Origin: Saccharibacillus nicotianae
Lineage (GTDB): Bacteria > Bacillota > Bacilli > Paenibacillales > Paenibacillaceae
NCBI RefSeq assembly: GCF_042681745.1
Contig: NZ_JBHUGF010000010.1
Span: 1,116,001 to 1,180,000 of the forward strand
Direction: 5' to 3'
DNA length: 64,000 nucleotides
The notes under the pieces are model-generated. The model had not been told where the DNA came from and did no database searches. It was given only the letters and a program-made list of their open reading frames with translations. Positions 1-9,384 of the stretch are shown piece after piece (the first letter of the stretch is position 1; each line of letters begins with the position of its first letter). The translations under genes and the position numbers were made by a program.

Positions 1-1
1 G

Positions 2-691
2 ACTCGCAATATGCCGATTACCACTTCGATGATCTATGAAGAACAACCGACAACTGATGATATGCGTAACCGTGAGCTGAATACCATTTTAATGCCTACA
101 GATATCAAAAAAGGAGATACCGTTGATATCAGAATTCAATTTCCAACCGGACAAGATTACATTGTGTTGACCAAAAAGAAATTAAACAATTTGGATTATC
201 CAACGATCTGGACGACGTTAAAAGAAGATGAAATGTTAGCATTATCCAGTGCAACAGTCGATGCGTTACTACACAAAGCTTCATTGTATGCAGTTAGCTA
301 TGTAGAACCACAATTACAAAAAGAAGCAATACCGACATATCCTTCTAATGCGGAAGTATTGAATTTGATAAAAGCTGATCCTAATATTGTAGGCACAGCA
401 GAACGTTATCTGTTAGATAATGTACGCAAGCAATTAGAATTAGATCTTAAAGCGTTATCGGATGAACAACGATTGAATATTGCCCAGTCTGCTCAATCCG
501 CAGCCGAATCAGCTATATCTACACGACAATCATATAATCAATCAAATGGTATAAGTTCAAATAATAGCAATCCTAATAATGATATAAATACTTCTAACAA
601 CGAACAATCATCAACAAATACAAGTGATTCTACCAACGGTGAAAGTTCGATTTACAAAAATAACGCCTCAGAAGCATTTACTTCCCAATAG
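2..691 (+). CDS. SAF/CpaB-like pilus assembly protein, 5' partial
   Basis: The frame is open to the left edge, so the first visible ATG at 11 is probably internal. The N-terminal part (TTSMIYEEQP, then ILMPTDIKKGDTVDIRIQFP) has the look of the SAF/CpaB/RcpC domain of Tad/Flp pilus systems, which sits outside the membrane and helps form the secretion channel. The last 60 residues are rich in Ser, Asn and Gln, like a flexible tail. It is the first visible gene of a same-strand run containing MinD-like, CpaF-like and platform proteins, which supports the role. The family call rests on the short motif and context, so it is moderate. Confidence 0.6.
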   Translation, partial: TRNMPITTSMIYEEQPTTDDMRNRELNTILMPTDIKKGDTVDIRIQFPTGQDYIVLTKKKLNNLDYPTIWTTLKEDEMLALSSATVDALLHKASLYAVSYVEPQLQKEAIPTYPSNAEVLNLIKADPNIVGTAERYLLDNVRKQLELDLKALSDEQRLNIAQSAQSAAESAISTRQSYNQSNGISSNNSNPNNDINTSNNEQSSTNTSDSTNGESSIYKNNASEAFTSQ

Positions 692-740
692 ATAGAATAT
701 TATAAAATATACCTTTTACAACAAGAAGGGATTGAGTTTT

Positions 741-1466
741 TTGAAAACCTGGATATTTACAGGATTATGCGATAAGCGAGATTTGATGTTATCGCTTTGT
801 GCTTTGATGACATCAGCCGGTCAAAAAGTATTGTTGATAGATGCAACCTTAGAACATCGTTATCGCTACTACAGTGGCAATTCAGATTATATACAGACAA
901 TCACTGAATTTGCAGGATTTGATCTGGCAACTGGTTTTGAATCTTTGGAACAGATCAATCAGCAATTATCACATACAGGTGAAGATTGTACTCTTTACGA
1001 TTATATTCTTTGCGACTTGGAACAGCATTCTTTCTACAATCGAGAACAATGGACAGATGCACAAGAGCATATCTGGGTGAGTGATTATGATCGATTAACA
1101 ATCGACAAAAGTATTGCTTGGTTTGAGCAATGGTATCAAAATATGCAAACGCAAAACAAAGCTAACTTTGTACCCTCATTTCAATTGACATTTATTCATA
1201 CGATAGATTGCTCATTAGAAACAGAGTATATCCGTAGTCATTTAGAACATTTGCATATTGCATGGAATACAGAGGTTATTACTATTCCATGGACAGAATC
1301 AGATATGGCTTTAAAACTAGAAAATGAATACGCAGAAAAGTTACGTATTCGTCCATTATCCCGTTTGTTCAAAAAAGGATTGTGTGAACTTACAGGTCAG
1401 ATCAGTGGCATGGAAAATAAAGAAATTAAAAAAGCGCTGAAACAAGCAGAAAGGAAAAGAGCATGA
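741..1466 (+). CDS. Degenerate MinD/TadZ-like protein of the Tad-like operon
   Basis: The protein has about 241 residues. I chose TTG at 741 because AGAAGGG at 724-730 lies 10 bases upstream, while an in-frame TTG at 732 sits on the ribosome binding site. The start (KTWIFTGL, later QKVLLIDATLEHR) resembles the first strand, P-loop position and second strand of MinD/ParA ATPases. The loop lacks the GK[ST] lysine, so ATP hydrolysis is unlikely. In Tad systems a CpaE/TadZ protein of this fold localises the machine, and a similar job is inferred here. Its stop overlaps the next gene by 4 bases (ATGA), a sign of translational coupling. Confidence 0.5.
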   Translation: MKTWIFTGLCDKRDLMLSLCALMTSAGQKVLLIDATLEHRYRYYSGNSDYIQTITEFAGFDLATGFESLEQINQQLSHTGEDCTLYDYILCDLEQHSFYNREQWTDAQEHIWVSDYDRLTIDKSIAWFEQWYQNMQTQNKANFVPSFQLTFIHTIDCSLETEYIRSHLEHLHIAWNTEVITIPWTESDMALKLENEYAEKLRIRPLSRLFKKGLCELTGQISGMENKEIKKALKQAERKRA

Positions 1467-2302
1467 GCACAGTAATGTTTTGGAGTCCACAAGCAGGGCA
1501 TGGTAGAACATCTTCACATACTGCATTAGTGACATTGACAGCAGCACTACAATATCGATTGCGGATATTAGTCTGCCATAATCAATCTCAAGGTGACAGT
1601 ATAGAAAGTGGATTAATGGCACAAGGAAATATGATATCGACTGCTTATCAGGAATCAGATATCGGTATTGATAGTGTGCGTAGATTGTTATCGTCGCGCA
1701 AGCTAAACAAAAATAATATCTCGGATTATACCATTCCATTATTAAAAGATCGGTTAGACCTGTTACCAGGAACGATGATTGCATCTCATTCTACTTCTGT
1801 AGAAGAAGATTCAGATTGGCAAGATATTTTGAGTATTGCTAATGAGTATTATGATCTTGTGATAGTAGATGTAGGGTCAGGTATGGATAAAGTAGAATTA
1901 TTAAAGCAAGCAGATAACGTAGTAGTGAATATGAGTCAGAATATCAATCATCTCGAGACATTTTTTAATAATGCTAACCAATGGGCAAATATTCATCAGC
2001 AACCCTGGACAACAGTGTTAGGAGCTTATGACGCTGATTCCAAATGTGCTATTGCTAATATTCGTCGCAAATTCAGCTTAAAGCAAAATATATTTGCGAT
2101 AGAAAATGATGCTCAATTTAGAGATGCATGGAATGCCAAGACATTGCTATCATTTGTTCGTCGTAATCTTGGAGTAACTCAGCCACGTAAATATGCTGAA
2201 TTGTTTAAGCAGACGACGATGTTAACAGAACATCTATTGACGCAATTGAATGAGGGGCATGATCACAAGCGACTTGGAGAGGGGAAGCTTCATGCTATTT
2301 GA
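1463..2302 (+). CDS. MinD/CpaE-like ATPase-fold protein with altered P-loop
   Basis: This 279-residue protein looks like a ParA/MinD-fold protein of the CpaE/TadZ class. The N-terminal motif WSPQAGHGRTSSHTAL sits where the deviant Walker A should be but has Arg in place of the lysine of GK[ST]. A Walker B-like segment, YDLVIVDVGSG, lies near residue 138, and VVVNMSQ follows as in MinD proteins. It overlaps the preceding gene by 4 bases and the following gene by 11, so the three are coupled. Nucleotide binding may be retained without normal hydrolysis. A role in positioning the pilus or secretion machine is inferred from the family and the neighbouring CpaF-like ATPase. Confidence 0.6.
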   Translation: MSTVMFWSPQAGHGRTSSHTALVTLTAALQYRLRILVCHNQSQGDSIESGLMAQGNMISTAYQESDIGIDSVRRLLSSRKLNKNNISDYTIPLLKDRLDLLPGTMIASHSTSVEEDSDWQDILSIANEYYDLVIVDVGSGMDKVELLKQADNVVVNMSQNINHLETFFNNANQWANIHQQPWTTVLGAYDADSKCAIANIRRKFSLKQNIFAIENDAQFRDAWNAKTLLSFVRRNLGVTQPRKYAELFKQTTMLTEHLLTQLNEGHDHKRLGEGKLHAI

Positions 2303-4109
2303 AAATTGGATCAATATGACTTTGATTATTATCGTTCTGCTAATTCTAGGTCTGTTACTGTTTGCACGTCATCGCCGGGCAGCCCTTGCAGGTAACGATA
2401 TTGCTGTCAATCACAGTCAAGAGCATACATTGTCTGCATTGATTCAATATGTTAAAGATCAATTGCATGATATGAGCCATAGTCGTTTATCCGATTATGG
2501 ACTGAATGAAGAAGAGTACCGACGCAGAATAGCAAAGCGTACAGAATTACGCCAGGCACTAAAAGGATGTATTTCTGGAGATGTAATGGATAAGCGTTAT
2601 GTTAAAGATTTTATTGCAGGTCTATTGCACAAAGGATACGGGCTTAACGAAGCTAATATTAATCAAATTATTCCGTTTGACCAAGAAGAACGCCTAACTA
2701 CAGGTGAACAGTTTGATATTTTATTATACCGCTATATTAGCGAATATGGACGTGATGGACTATCGATATTGATCGATACATATGATCTTGCAGCGCCTAA
2801 GTTAATCGAGACGGATGGAGATAGCTTATCTTATGCAATTACAGAGCATGATATCCAACAAATTTTCAGACAAGAATATCGGCCGTTAACTTTTGAAGAA
2901 AAATTAGATATCGTCACCCAAAAAGTCTATCAGCATTATAAAGGATTCTCTGTAATCGATGAAATTAGAGATCAACGGGTCGATGGAGTCAGTGGCGGAG
3001 TAAGTGGTGTACTTGAAGATTCCGGTCAATTAACACCACGTTATATGCCTAACCCTAAAGACCAAGTCACAGAACCACCTGCTAAAGGATGGGAAAGTGT
3101 ATGGCTATTTTATAAAGGAAAATCGATTCATTTGTCGTTTCTCAGCTTTGGTTCTGTGCGTGAATTAAAAAGGGTCTGTCAAAATATTTACAAATACAAT
3201 CATCCAGGACAATTGTCAGAAGCAAATGGTTACAAAGTGAATGAAATGAAAGATGGATCGCGGATTGTTGTTGTACGTCCTCCTTTTGCCGAATCATGGG
3301 CGTTTTTTGTTCGTAAGTTCGATGTGCAAAATGCTACATTGGAACAACTGATTCGTGGCGATCAATCTGCAATGGTAATTGAAATGCTAGTTTACTTAAT
3401 GAAAGGAGCACGTATTACTTCGATTACAGGTGCTCAAGGTTCCGGTAAAACTACGTTATTAATGGCACTGGTAAAGCATATTTATGCTTCTTACACATTA
3501 AGGGTACAAGAAATGGCATCAGAACTTCATTTACGTGAAATCTATAGTCGTCGTAATATTTTGAGCTTTCGTGAAACAGAAAATGTATCCGGTCAACAAG
3601 GACTTGATGTGCAAAAGAAAACCGATGGAACAGTTAATATTTTGGGAGAAGTTGCTACAGATGAAGTTGCTGCGTGGATGATTCAGATGGCACAGGTTGC
3701 CAGTTTGTTCACTATTTTTACCCATCATGCGAAGACGTTTCGTGATCTGATCTATTCTTTACGTAACTCACTACTCAAAACAGGTGTTTTTCAAAATGAA
3801 GTGATCGCTGAAGAACAAGTTGTCAGTGTAATTAACTTTGATATTCATTTAAAAAGAGATGCTGAAGGACAACGTTATATCGAACGAATTACCGAATGTG
3901 TTCCTGTAGCAGATCTCAGCGAAGAAGAAGGTCATAATCAGCGTTACACCTTTATCGCGCGTAATATTATTGAATATCATGATGGAGTGTATGTAGCGGT
4001 TCATCCATTGTCTACAAAAAATCAAATCGAAATGCAAGAGCAAATGACTACCCAAGATCGTGTTTTATTTGAGCGGTTTGTAAATACGTATTGGGGGCAA
4101 GCTGTATGA
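2292..4109 (+). CDS. CpaF/TadA-like secretion ATPase
   Basis: The 605-residue protein is a type II/IV secretion ATPase of the CpaF/TadA kind, the motor for pilus assembly. The start at 2292 follows GGAGAGGGG; an upstream in-frame ATG at 2250 has no such site. It begins with a membrane segment (residues about 9-25), unusual for CpaF. The Walker A motif GAQGSGKTT is at residues 380-388, with Lys386. The later ILGEVATDEVAAWM matches the Walker B region, followed by the His-containing TIFTHHAKT. It overlaps both neighbours (11 and 4 bases) inside a compact operon. The general class is clear; the substrate is inferred from the small pilin-like genes downstream. Confidence 0.8.
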   Translation: MLFENWINMTLIIIVLLILGLLLFARHRRAALAGNDIAVNHSQEHTLSALIQYVKDQLHDMSHSRLSDYGLNEEEYRRRIAKRTELRQALKGCISGDVMDKRYVKDFIAGLLHKGYGLNEANINQIIPFDQEERLTTGEQFDILLYRYISEYGRDGLSILIDTYDLAAPKLIETDGDSLSYAITEHDIQQIFRQEYRPLTFEEKLDIVTQKVYQHYKGFSVIDEIRDQRVDGVSGGVSGVLEDSGQLTPRYMPNPKDQVTEPPAKGWESVWLFYKGKSIHLSFLSFGSVRELKRVCQNIYKYNHPGQLSEANGYKVNEMKDGSRIVVVRPPFAESWAFFVRKFDVQNATLEQLIRGDQSAMVIEMLVYLMKGARITSITGAQGSGKTTLLMALVKHIYASYTLRVQEMASELHLREIYSRRNILSFRETENVSGQQGLDVQKKTDGTVNILGEVATDEVAAWMIQMAQVASLFTIFTHHAKTFRDLIYSLRNSLLKTGVFQNEVIAEEQVVSVINFDIHLKRDAEGQRYIERITECVPVADLSEEEGHNQRYTFIARNIIEYHDGVYVAVHPLSTKNQIEMQEQMTTQDRVLFERFVNTYWGQAV

Positions 4110-6175
4110 GTATCAAGCATTTGCTTATCGCTGTATTAATTGTATGTGCAGTCGGAATGGCAGTTGTGATTGTATTGTACCGGATACAACATAATCGTAG
4201 TCGCCATTTGACAGCAATGATGCCTTCTGAAAAAAATCAAGATCTACGTAAAAAATGGCAAGCATGGCATTACCAAACGTTACAACAATCGTATATGGTT
4301 GCAATGAAAATTCCACTTCTAGGCAATTATGTACTACGTATTCGCAAACGACTTACCAGTATTCATGCGTATGAAGAATGGGAATTACGTCGCCGTACGA
4401 TGGCAGTAACGTGGATGATTATAGGCATACTAGGTGGATCAATAATCATTTTGATTATTCGTAATCCTGATCCATTGTTCTTTATTATGCTTTGTATAGC
4501 GGCAGTAGTACTCAATAGTATGTTTATCGAAGCATATGCAGGTCGATTAGAACGAAGATTGTTACGTCAAATGGTTGATCTGTTAGCAGATGTTAGACAT
4601 CACTATCATCGTCATGGCATGGTCGATGAATCTTTATACGAAGCCGCAGAATACGCTGCTCCTGAGATTGCTCTACATGCTAACTTGATCGTCGAAGCAT
4701 TAACGGATCAACATCCCGAAGAACGATTAGAGCAATATTACGAGACAGCTCCTAATCGCTTTCTCAAAGCTTTTGCGGGTATATCCGGCATGGTAATGGA
4801 ATACGGAGATAAAGTAAGACAAGACGGCTCTATGTATCTTAGAGGGCTAAGTAATCTCACCAAAGAGATTCATTTAGAAATTTTAAGGCGAGATAAGCTT
4901 GATTATTTGCTCAAAAGTCTAAATATTATCGTGCTTGTACCGATTTTCTTTACCAATCCGATCGAACAATGGGCACGTAGTAACTTTCCAGCTATGGATG
5001 ATTTTTATACCAGTAAATTAGGATTTATAGCTCGAATCTTTATTTTTATCCTTATTCTAATTAGCTATCTGTTACTGCAAAAATTACAAACATATGATGA
5101 AACTACTTATCGCGCAGGCAAAGACTATCATTCCTGGGAGCAAGTATTGCTGAAATGGAAATGGTTCAGCAAAATCGTTTTTCTAGCATCCGCCGGAGAA
5201 AATCCACTTCATAAATATCGTTTAGACAAATTACTAAATGATGTCAATGCCCGTATAACAGTGGAGTGGTTGCAAGTGCGTAGATTAGTTCTTTGTATTG
5301 TATGTTTTGGTATTACGCTGTCAGCAGGAATTATTCTTCATCAGCAAGCCAAAGAAATGATTCTGTATGCTCCTGTCAAAAACGATATGTTATTTGGTTC
5401 TATGTCTATCGATGAGCAAAAAAATGCAGAAGAACTATCAGCTTTGGATCGTCAAATTATGTTGTCTGTTGGATTATCCAGTCAAGCGACATACGAACAG
5501 ATTGCTACGCAAGTGAACAACTCTGGAAAATTTCGAGATCAAGAGCAGATTAATACGACAACCGATCGAATTTTGCTCAAGCTCAAAGCATACGATACCG
5601 AGTATTTTCGCTGGTGGGAGTTGCTGATTGCTTTACTTACTGCTTTTATCGCTTATCAAGTTCCTGTATGGATGCTTTATTTCCAGAAAAAAGCACGCAG
5701 TATGGATATGAAGCATGAAGTGTACCAATTCCATACAGTGATCTCTATGCTAAGTGGAATGGATCGTATGTCTGTTGAAGTGATTTTAGAATGGATGAAT
5801 CGATTCGCTGTGATCTTTAAATTGCCACTACAGAAATGCTTGCTTCATTATGAGCATGGACCTGAAGATGCGCTAGAACAACTCAAAGATGAAGTGTCAT
5901 TTCCTGAGTTCGGCAAGCTAGTAGACAAACTACATCTGGCTGTAGACAAAATTCCGATTCCGCAAGCATTTGATGATCTGGAAAGTGATATGTCTTATTA
6001 CTTTGAACAACGTCGCCAAGAATATGAAAAAATGATCGAAACAAAAGCAACATGGGGCAAAATGATCGGCTTTACTCCGATGTATGCTTTGATCTTTCTT
6101 TATCTAGTATTGCCACTGATTGGTATGAGCTTTAGTCAGATGGAAGTCTATTACGATCAGATTCAAAAAATATAG
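4106..6175 (+). CDS. Large TadB/TadC-like membrane platform protein
   Basis: This 689-residue membrane protein overlaps the ATPase gene by 4 bases (ATGA at 4106). Hydrophobic segments lie near the N terminus, around residues 100-145, 260-320, 390-410, 530-550 and 655-675. They are separated by charged cytoplasmic regions rich in Arg and Lys, as in type II secretion F-domain platform proteins. Tad systems normally have two such proteins of about 300 residues, TadB and TadC. The doubled length and the roughly repeated membrane layout suggest one fused polypeptide, which is inference. It should anchor the CpaF-like motor. Family assignment rests on operon position and topology more than on a diagnostic motif. 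Confidence 0.6.
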   Translation: MSIKHLLIAVLIVCAVGMAVVIVLYRIQHNRSRHLTAMMPSEKNQDLRKKWQAWHYQTLQQSYMVAMKIPLLGNYVLRIRKRLTSIHAYEEWELRRRTMAVTWMIIGILGGSIIILIIRNPDPLFFIMLCIAAVVLNSMFIEAYAGRLERRLLRQMVDLLADVRHHYHRHGMVDESLYEAAEYAAPEIALHANLIVEALTDQHPEERLEQYYETAPNRFLKAFAGISGMVMEYGDKVRQDGSMYLRGLSNLTKEIHLEILRRDKLDYLLKSLNIIVLVPIFFTNPIEQWARSNFPAMDDFYTSKLGFIARIFIFILILISYLLLQKLQTYDETTYRAGKDYHSWEQVLLKWKWFSKIVFLASAGENPLHKYRLDKLLNDVNARITVEWLQVRRLVLCIVCFGITLSAGIILHQQAKEMILYAPVKNDMLFGSMSIDEQKNAEELSALDRQIMLSVGLSSQATYEQIATQVNNSGKFRDQEQINTTTDRILLKLKAYDTEYFRWWELLIALLTAFIAYQVPVWMLYFQKKARSMDMKHEVYQFHTVISMLSGMDRMSVEVILEWMNRFAVIFKLPLQKCLLHYEHGPEDALEQLKDEVSFPEFGKLVDKLHLAVDKIPIPQAFDDLESDMSYYFEQRRQEYEKMIETKATWGKMIGFTPMYALIFLYLVLPLIGMSFSQMEVYYDQIQKI

Positions 6176-6231
6176 CTATTAATAACCAATAAACCTTATA
6201 AACTACAAAACAAATAACGGAGGGTTTTACA

Positions 6232-6717
6232 ATGAATAATGCTTCAACCGCTTTAAAAGTAGCCGCAGGAATATTTTTAACGATCGCTTTAATAACGATT
6301 GTAGTAATCTTGTTTATTTCTGCACAAGAAGCTACCAAAACAGCACAAAATAACTTTGCTGATATCCAAACAGAATTATCTCAAGCTTCTTATACAGTCT
6401 ATGATGGAACAACTATCAGTGGTTCTCAAGTAACTAATGCTTTGCGTAAATTTAGCGGTAAAGAGCAATTCGGCGTTCAGGTAACAACGGGTAAAAACAA
6501 AGGATCAAATGGACAATGGTATGGTAATACTTTAAATACAAGCGGAGAATTAACTTCAGATTCTTATGGATCAGTCACTGCTAAAGCGAATGGCGATATG
6601 AATAATACGATGACAGAATCGAGTCCAGAGTATGTTAACCCGAGCGGTAAATTCAAAGCTGCGATTATTAAAGATCGTTCCAACGTAGTACGTGGTCTTG
6701 TATTCACCCAGCAGTAA
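6232..6717 (+). CDS. Membrane-anchored pilin-like protein 1
   Basis: This 161-residue protein has a single N-terminal membrane segment (residues about 8-30) and a polar, Gly/Ser/Asn-rich outer domain. The start follows a strong GGAGGG site in a 56-base gap, so it may be translated more than its neighbours, as expected for a major structural subunit. The hydrophobic N terminus resembles a pilin stalk, but there is no clear prepilin peptidase site with Gly before and Glu five residues after. The segment YDGTTISGSQVTNALRKF has a counterpart in the next protein. I call it pilin-like from size, topology and operon position only. Confidence 0.5.
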   Translation: MNNASTALKVAAGIFLTIALITIVVILFISAQEATKTAQNNFADIQTELSQASYTVYDGTTISGSQVTNALRKFSGKEQFGVQVTTGKNKGSNGQWYGNTLNTSGELTSDSYGSVTAKANGDMNNTMTESSPEYVNPSGKFKAAIIKDRSNVVRGLVFTQQ

Positions 6718-6727
6718 GGAATAATGT

Positions 6728-7108
6728 ATGGATAATAGTACAAAAAGTATGCTGTGGCTAGCTGTTCAACTATTTTTGTTTGGAACAGCTTGCCTTGCGG
6801 CACTTTATTTAAGTGGTGGTATTCAGAAAGTAAATCAATTGTCAGAACCTGTGATGCAAGGACAAAAACAAAGTGTTCAGCAGTATATTGGAATTTCAGA
6901 ACCATTGACATATACAGGGGCGCAGGTAAGACAATCGATTGCTCAGATTCAAGAGATCGGTGTAGATATGCAAATCGATGCTACCCTTTATCCTCATGCG
7001 ATAAAACCTGAACCATCTGAATTACTGAGAATAGACGTCAATCGTACGTATCAAGTTACTTACCAGACGAATCCACAAGGTAAAGTGGTTACTATTCTAT
7101 TTCGTTAA
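6728..7108 (+). CDS. Membrane-anchored pilin-like protein 2
   Basis: A 126-residue protein with one N-terminal membrane segment (residues about 8-29) and a small outer domain ending in a strand-rich region. The segment YTGAQVRQSIAQI corresponds to ISGSQVTNALRKF in the preceding protein, followed in both by a V-x-[VM]-[QT]-[IV] type strand, so the two are probably diverged copies. The gene begins 11 bases after its neighbour with a weak ribosome binding site (AAGGAATA). Function is inferred from the Tad-like operon; no catalytic motif is seen. Confidence 0.45.
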   Translation: MDNSTKSMLWLAVQLFLFGTACLAALYLSGGIQKVNQLSEPVMQGQKQSVQQYIGISEPLTYTGAQVRQSIAQIQEIGVDMQIDATLYPHAIKPEPSELLRIDVNRTYQVTYQTNPQGKVVTILFR

Positions 7109-7164
7109 TCAATATGATGTAGTAGCCCATAGTTCTATACCACAGAACGATCAAGGAGAACGCT

Positions 7165-7716
7165 ATGAATTCGATGTCCAAAGTATTTGCCGCTTTTCTT
7201 GCGGTAGCTTTATTATATGTATTTCCGACGATGCAAGCGGCAGAGCGACAAGACGATCTTTCTCAGATGATGGTTTATAATGCAGTTGTTCAATTTACAG
7301 ATGCTGTACGCACTAAAGGATATGTAACACCCACTATGTATAACGATTTCACACGCGAAATAAATGCCACAGGTAATGAGTATAATGTGCAAATCGAACA
7401 TTTACACAAAACATATCATCCTGAATATACAGATCCAGCGAATCCTAATACTTTTCAAAATAAATTTACAACTGTCTATGAGGGATACTATGAAAATGCA
7501 ATCATGCCTGTATTGTATCCAGATAATAGTACCCCCAAAGACGATCAAAGCAGACAATACCGTTTACAAAATGGAGACTATTTTACTGTAAAAGTAGAAA
7601 GTACAAATCGAACAATGGCAGCGATATTGCGCGGAATGCTAGGAATCGAAGGAAATCAGAATCGTTCTGCTGTACTTGCACGTTATGGAGGTATGGTGCT
7701 CAATGAAGATTACTGA
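7165..7716 (+). CDS. Exported or anchored protein of the Tad-like operon
   Basis: This 183-residue protein starts with a hydrophobic segment (residues about 6-24, ending FPTMQAAERQ) that could be a signal peptide or an anchor. The rest is polar with many Tyr, Asn and Asp. The region YNAVVQFTDAVRTKGYVT followed by a helix resembles the stalk of TadE/TadF-type minor pilins, although I recognise no family signature. AAGGAGA precedes the ATG by about 7 bases. It overlaps the next gene by 14 bases, so the pair is probably translated together. A minor pilin role is inferred from context. Confidence 0.45.
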   Translation: MNSMSKVFAAFLAVALLYVFPTMQAAERQDDLSQMMVYNAVVQFTDAVRTKGYVTPTMYNDFTREINATGNEYNVQIEHLHKTYHPEYTDPANPNTFQNKFTTVYEGYYENAIMPVLYPDNSTPKDDQSRQYRLQNGDYFTVKVESTNRTMAAILRGMLGIEGNQNRSAVLARYGGMVLNEDY

Positions 7717-8695
7717 TTTTGCTATTTTGTTTGTTATTATTTTCTTTCCGCTATTTTGGCTGAGCAGCTTACATACCGATGAACAGGCACAAGCATCCAG
7801 TCTACAGATTTCGTATACTACAGCGCTTCGTACAGCTACGCAAGATGCAGGTCAAGTGATGAGTACAAATGAGCAACAGCAATATGAAGCAGGATACTCC
7901 TCAGAGAAATTTTTTCGAGCAGATAAAGAGTTAGCATTACATACGTTTCTGAATACACTGTATTTAAACTTTGGTATTCGCGGAGATGAATCTGCACAGC
8001 AAAATCTATTACACTATATCCCTGCAATCGTAGTGATTGATTATGATGGTTATTATATTTATGCGACCGAAGATTATACAGGTGCTGATGGAATGCCGAA
8101 CGCTAGACATATCTGGCATCCCAAAAAGCCATATGCGTATTCTGATGTGCAAGGCAATAGTGTGCAATTTACTCTGGATCATGAGGTACATGTTGTTGAA
8201 GCCAGTACAGGTAAAGTATTAGACGGACAAGCAGAGCAGTTAGCTGATCAGACGAATATAGCACTTTTAGATCAAATGGATACTTTTGAACAAGTGAGAC
8301 GGACAGCGATAGTAAATTCAATCCAAAAAGATTTGGCTTACTATATCAATAAACATAATGAATATGCTTCTCGTTACGGAATTTCTTATACATTTACATT
8401 ACCGACGATCTCGCAAGAAGAATGGAACAATAGTATTGATGATATCGGTATTATTTCTTTTTTACAGGGTATTCCTACCGGTAGCGGATATTACAACAAT
8501 TATGCACTTGGTGGAGGACGATTGGTGAAAAAGACCTCCTGGTTAGGAACAACAGATCCTGATTCTGGAATCAAGTACGCTTATCCTAATGGCTGTAAAT
8601 TACCTGCACCTGCTCAAGATTTATTTACCGATGCCAAAGAAGCTGCGAAATCAGGATATTTTCTACGAGATTGTCGCAATCCTTTAATACATTAA
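7703..8695 (+). CDS. Membrane-anchored outer protein, last gene of Tad-like operon
   Basis: The 330-residue protein starts at 7703, ten bases after GGAGGT (7687-7692) and inside the end of the previous gene. It has one N-terminal membrane segment (residues 6-24) followed by a long extracellular domain. The phrase LQISYTTALRTATQDAGQ after the anchor, and the Tyr-rich central domain with IPAIVVIDYDGYYIYA, suggest a pilus-associated or TadG-like surface protein, but I do not recognise a named family. A strong terminator follows at 8741, marking the end of the operon. Confidence 0.5.
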   Translation: MKITDFAILFVIIFFPLFWLSSLHTDEQAQASSLQISYTTALRTATQDAGQVMSTNEQQQYEAGYSSEKFFRADKELALHTFLNTLYLNFGIRGDESAQQNLLHYIPAIVVIDYDGYYIYATEDYTGADGMPNARHIWHPKKPYAYSDVQGNSVQFTLDHEVHVVEASTGKVLDGQAEQLADQTNIALLDQMDTFEQVRRTAIVNSIQKDLAYYINKHNEYASRYGISYTFTLPTISQEEWNNSIDDIGIISFLQGIPTGSGYYNNYALGGGRLVKKTSWLGTTDPDSGIKYAYPNGCKLPAPAQDLFTDAKEAAKSGYFLRDCRNPLIH

Positions 8696-8740
8696 TTTGT
8701 ATACAATAAAATAGCTTTTTTAAATCAAAAGTCATACAAA

Positions 8741-8774
8741 AAAACCAGAACCTTAAAAAAGGTTACTGGTTTTT
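8741..8774 (+). terminator. Intrinsic terminator of the Tad-like operon
   Basis: The arms AAAACCAG-AACCTT and AAGGTT-A-CTGGTTTT pair around an AAAA loop with one bulged A, followed by a T tract. It lies 45 bases past the last gene of the operon, and the gene beyond it is on the other strand. Confidence 0.85.
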
Positions 8775-8841
8775 GGTGTTTAACTACCGATCATCATTTG
8801 GCAGATTGTGAATCAAACTTAATTTTAATAATGATAAAAAT

Positions 8842-9384
8842 TCACCAAGTTTCATCAAGGTGTTGAGCATAGTAAGAAATCCCTCTTTTGAAGTATTGAA
8901 GATGTTCATCAGAAGTCGTTTCCATTAGATTAGCCAAAACAATCTCCATAGCCTGTTTGTAATCTTTTGAATTATACAGAGCCATTGAATAAAATATTTG
9001 AAGACCACGGTGTTCAGGAAACTCTGTCACACCTCGATGTAAAGTTTCAACTGCTTTTTGATAGTAACCTAAATAACGGTAGGTACTGCCAAGACCAAGC
9101 AAACATCTTTGAAGATTTGCTCCGTTAAGACCTTGTTCAATTGCCTTTACGTAATAAGGGATAGCTTCATTCGGATATCCGGAATTATCGTGAACCATTC
9201 CAGTCTGGTAATTTACTTCAGCGTGATCTGGATAGGTAGCGACCATTTCTAAAAGAAGAGAACGTGCTTCCTTCAGAATTTGTTGGTCTTGCTTAGCACG
9301 TCCTTCTTCACGCAATTCGTTGGCTTTTTCTAAAAGCAAATGCAATTTTGTTGCATCTGTAGTAGTTACTCTTTTATCATTCAT
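8842..9384 (-). CDS. Tetratricopeptide repeat protein
   Basis: This 180-residue soluble protein carries about three TPR units across residues 40-160. The helix-turn-helix pattern can be seen in EVNYQTGMVHDNSGYPNEAI, GLGSTYRYLGYYQKAVETL and YSMALYNSKDYKQAMEIV. TPRs form protein-binding scaffolds; no enzymatic motif is present. The ATG is preceded by GAGGGAG nine bases upstream. It is a single-gene unit between the convergent Tad operon and a divergent ABC-F gene, so the context gives no specific role. B. subtilis has similar small TPR proteins of unknown function. Confidence 0.75.
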   Translation of the reverse strand: MNDKRVTTTDATKLHLLLEKANELREEGRAKQDQQILKEARSLLLEMVATYPDHAEVNYQTGMVHDNSGYPNEAIPYYVKAIEQGLNGANLQRCLLGLGSTYRYLGYYQKAVETLHRGVTEFPEHRGLQIFYSMALYNSKDYKQAMEIVLANLMETTSDEHLQYFKRGISYYAQHLDETW

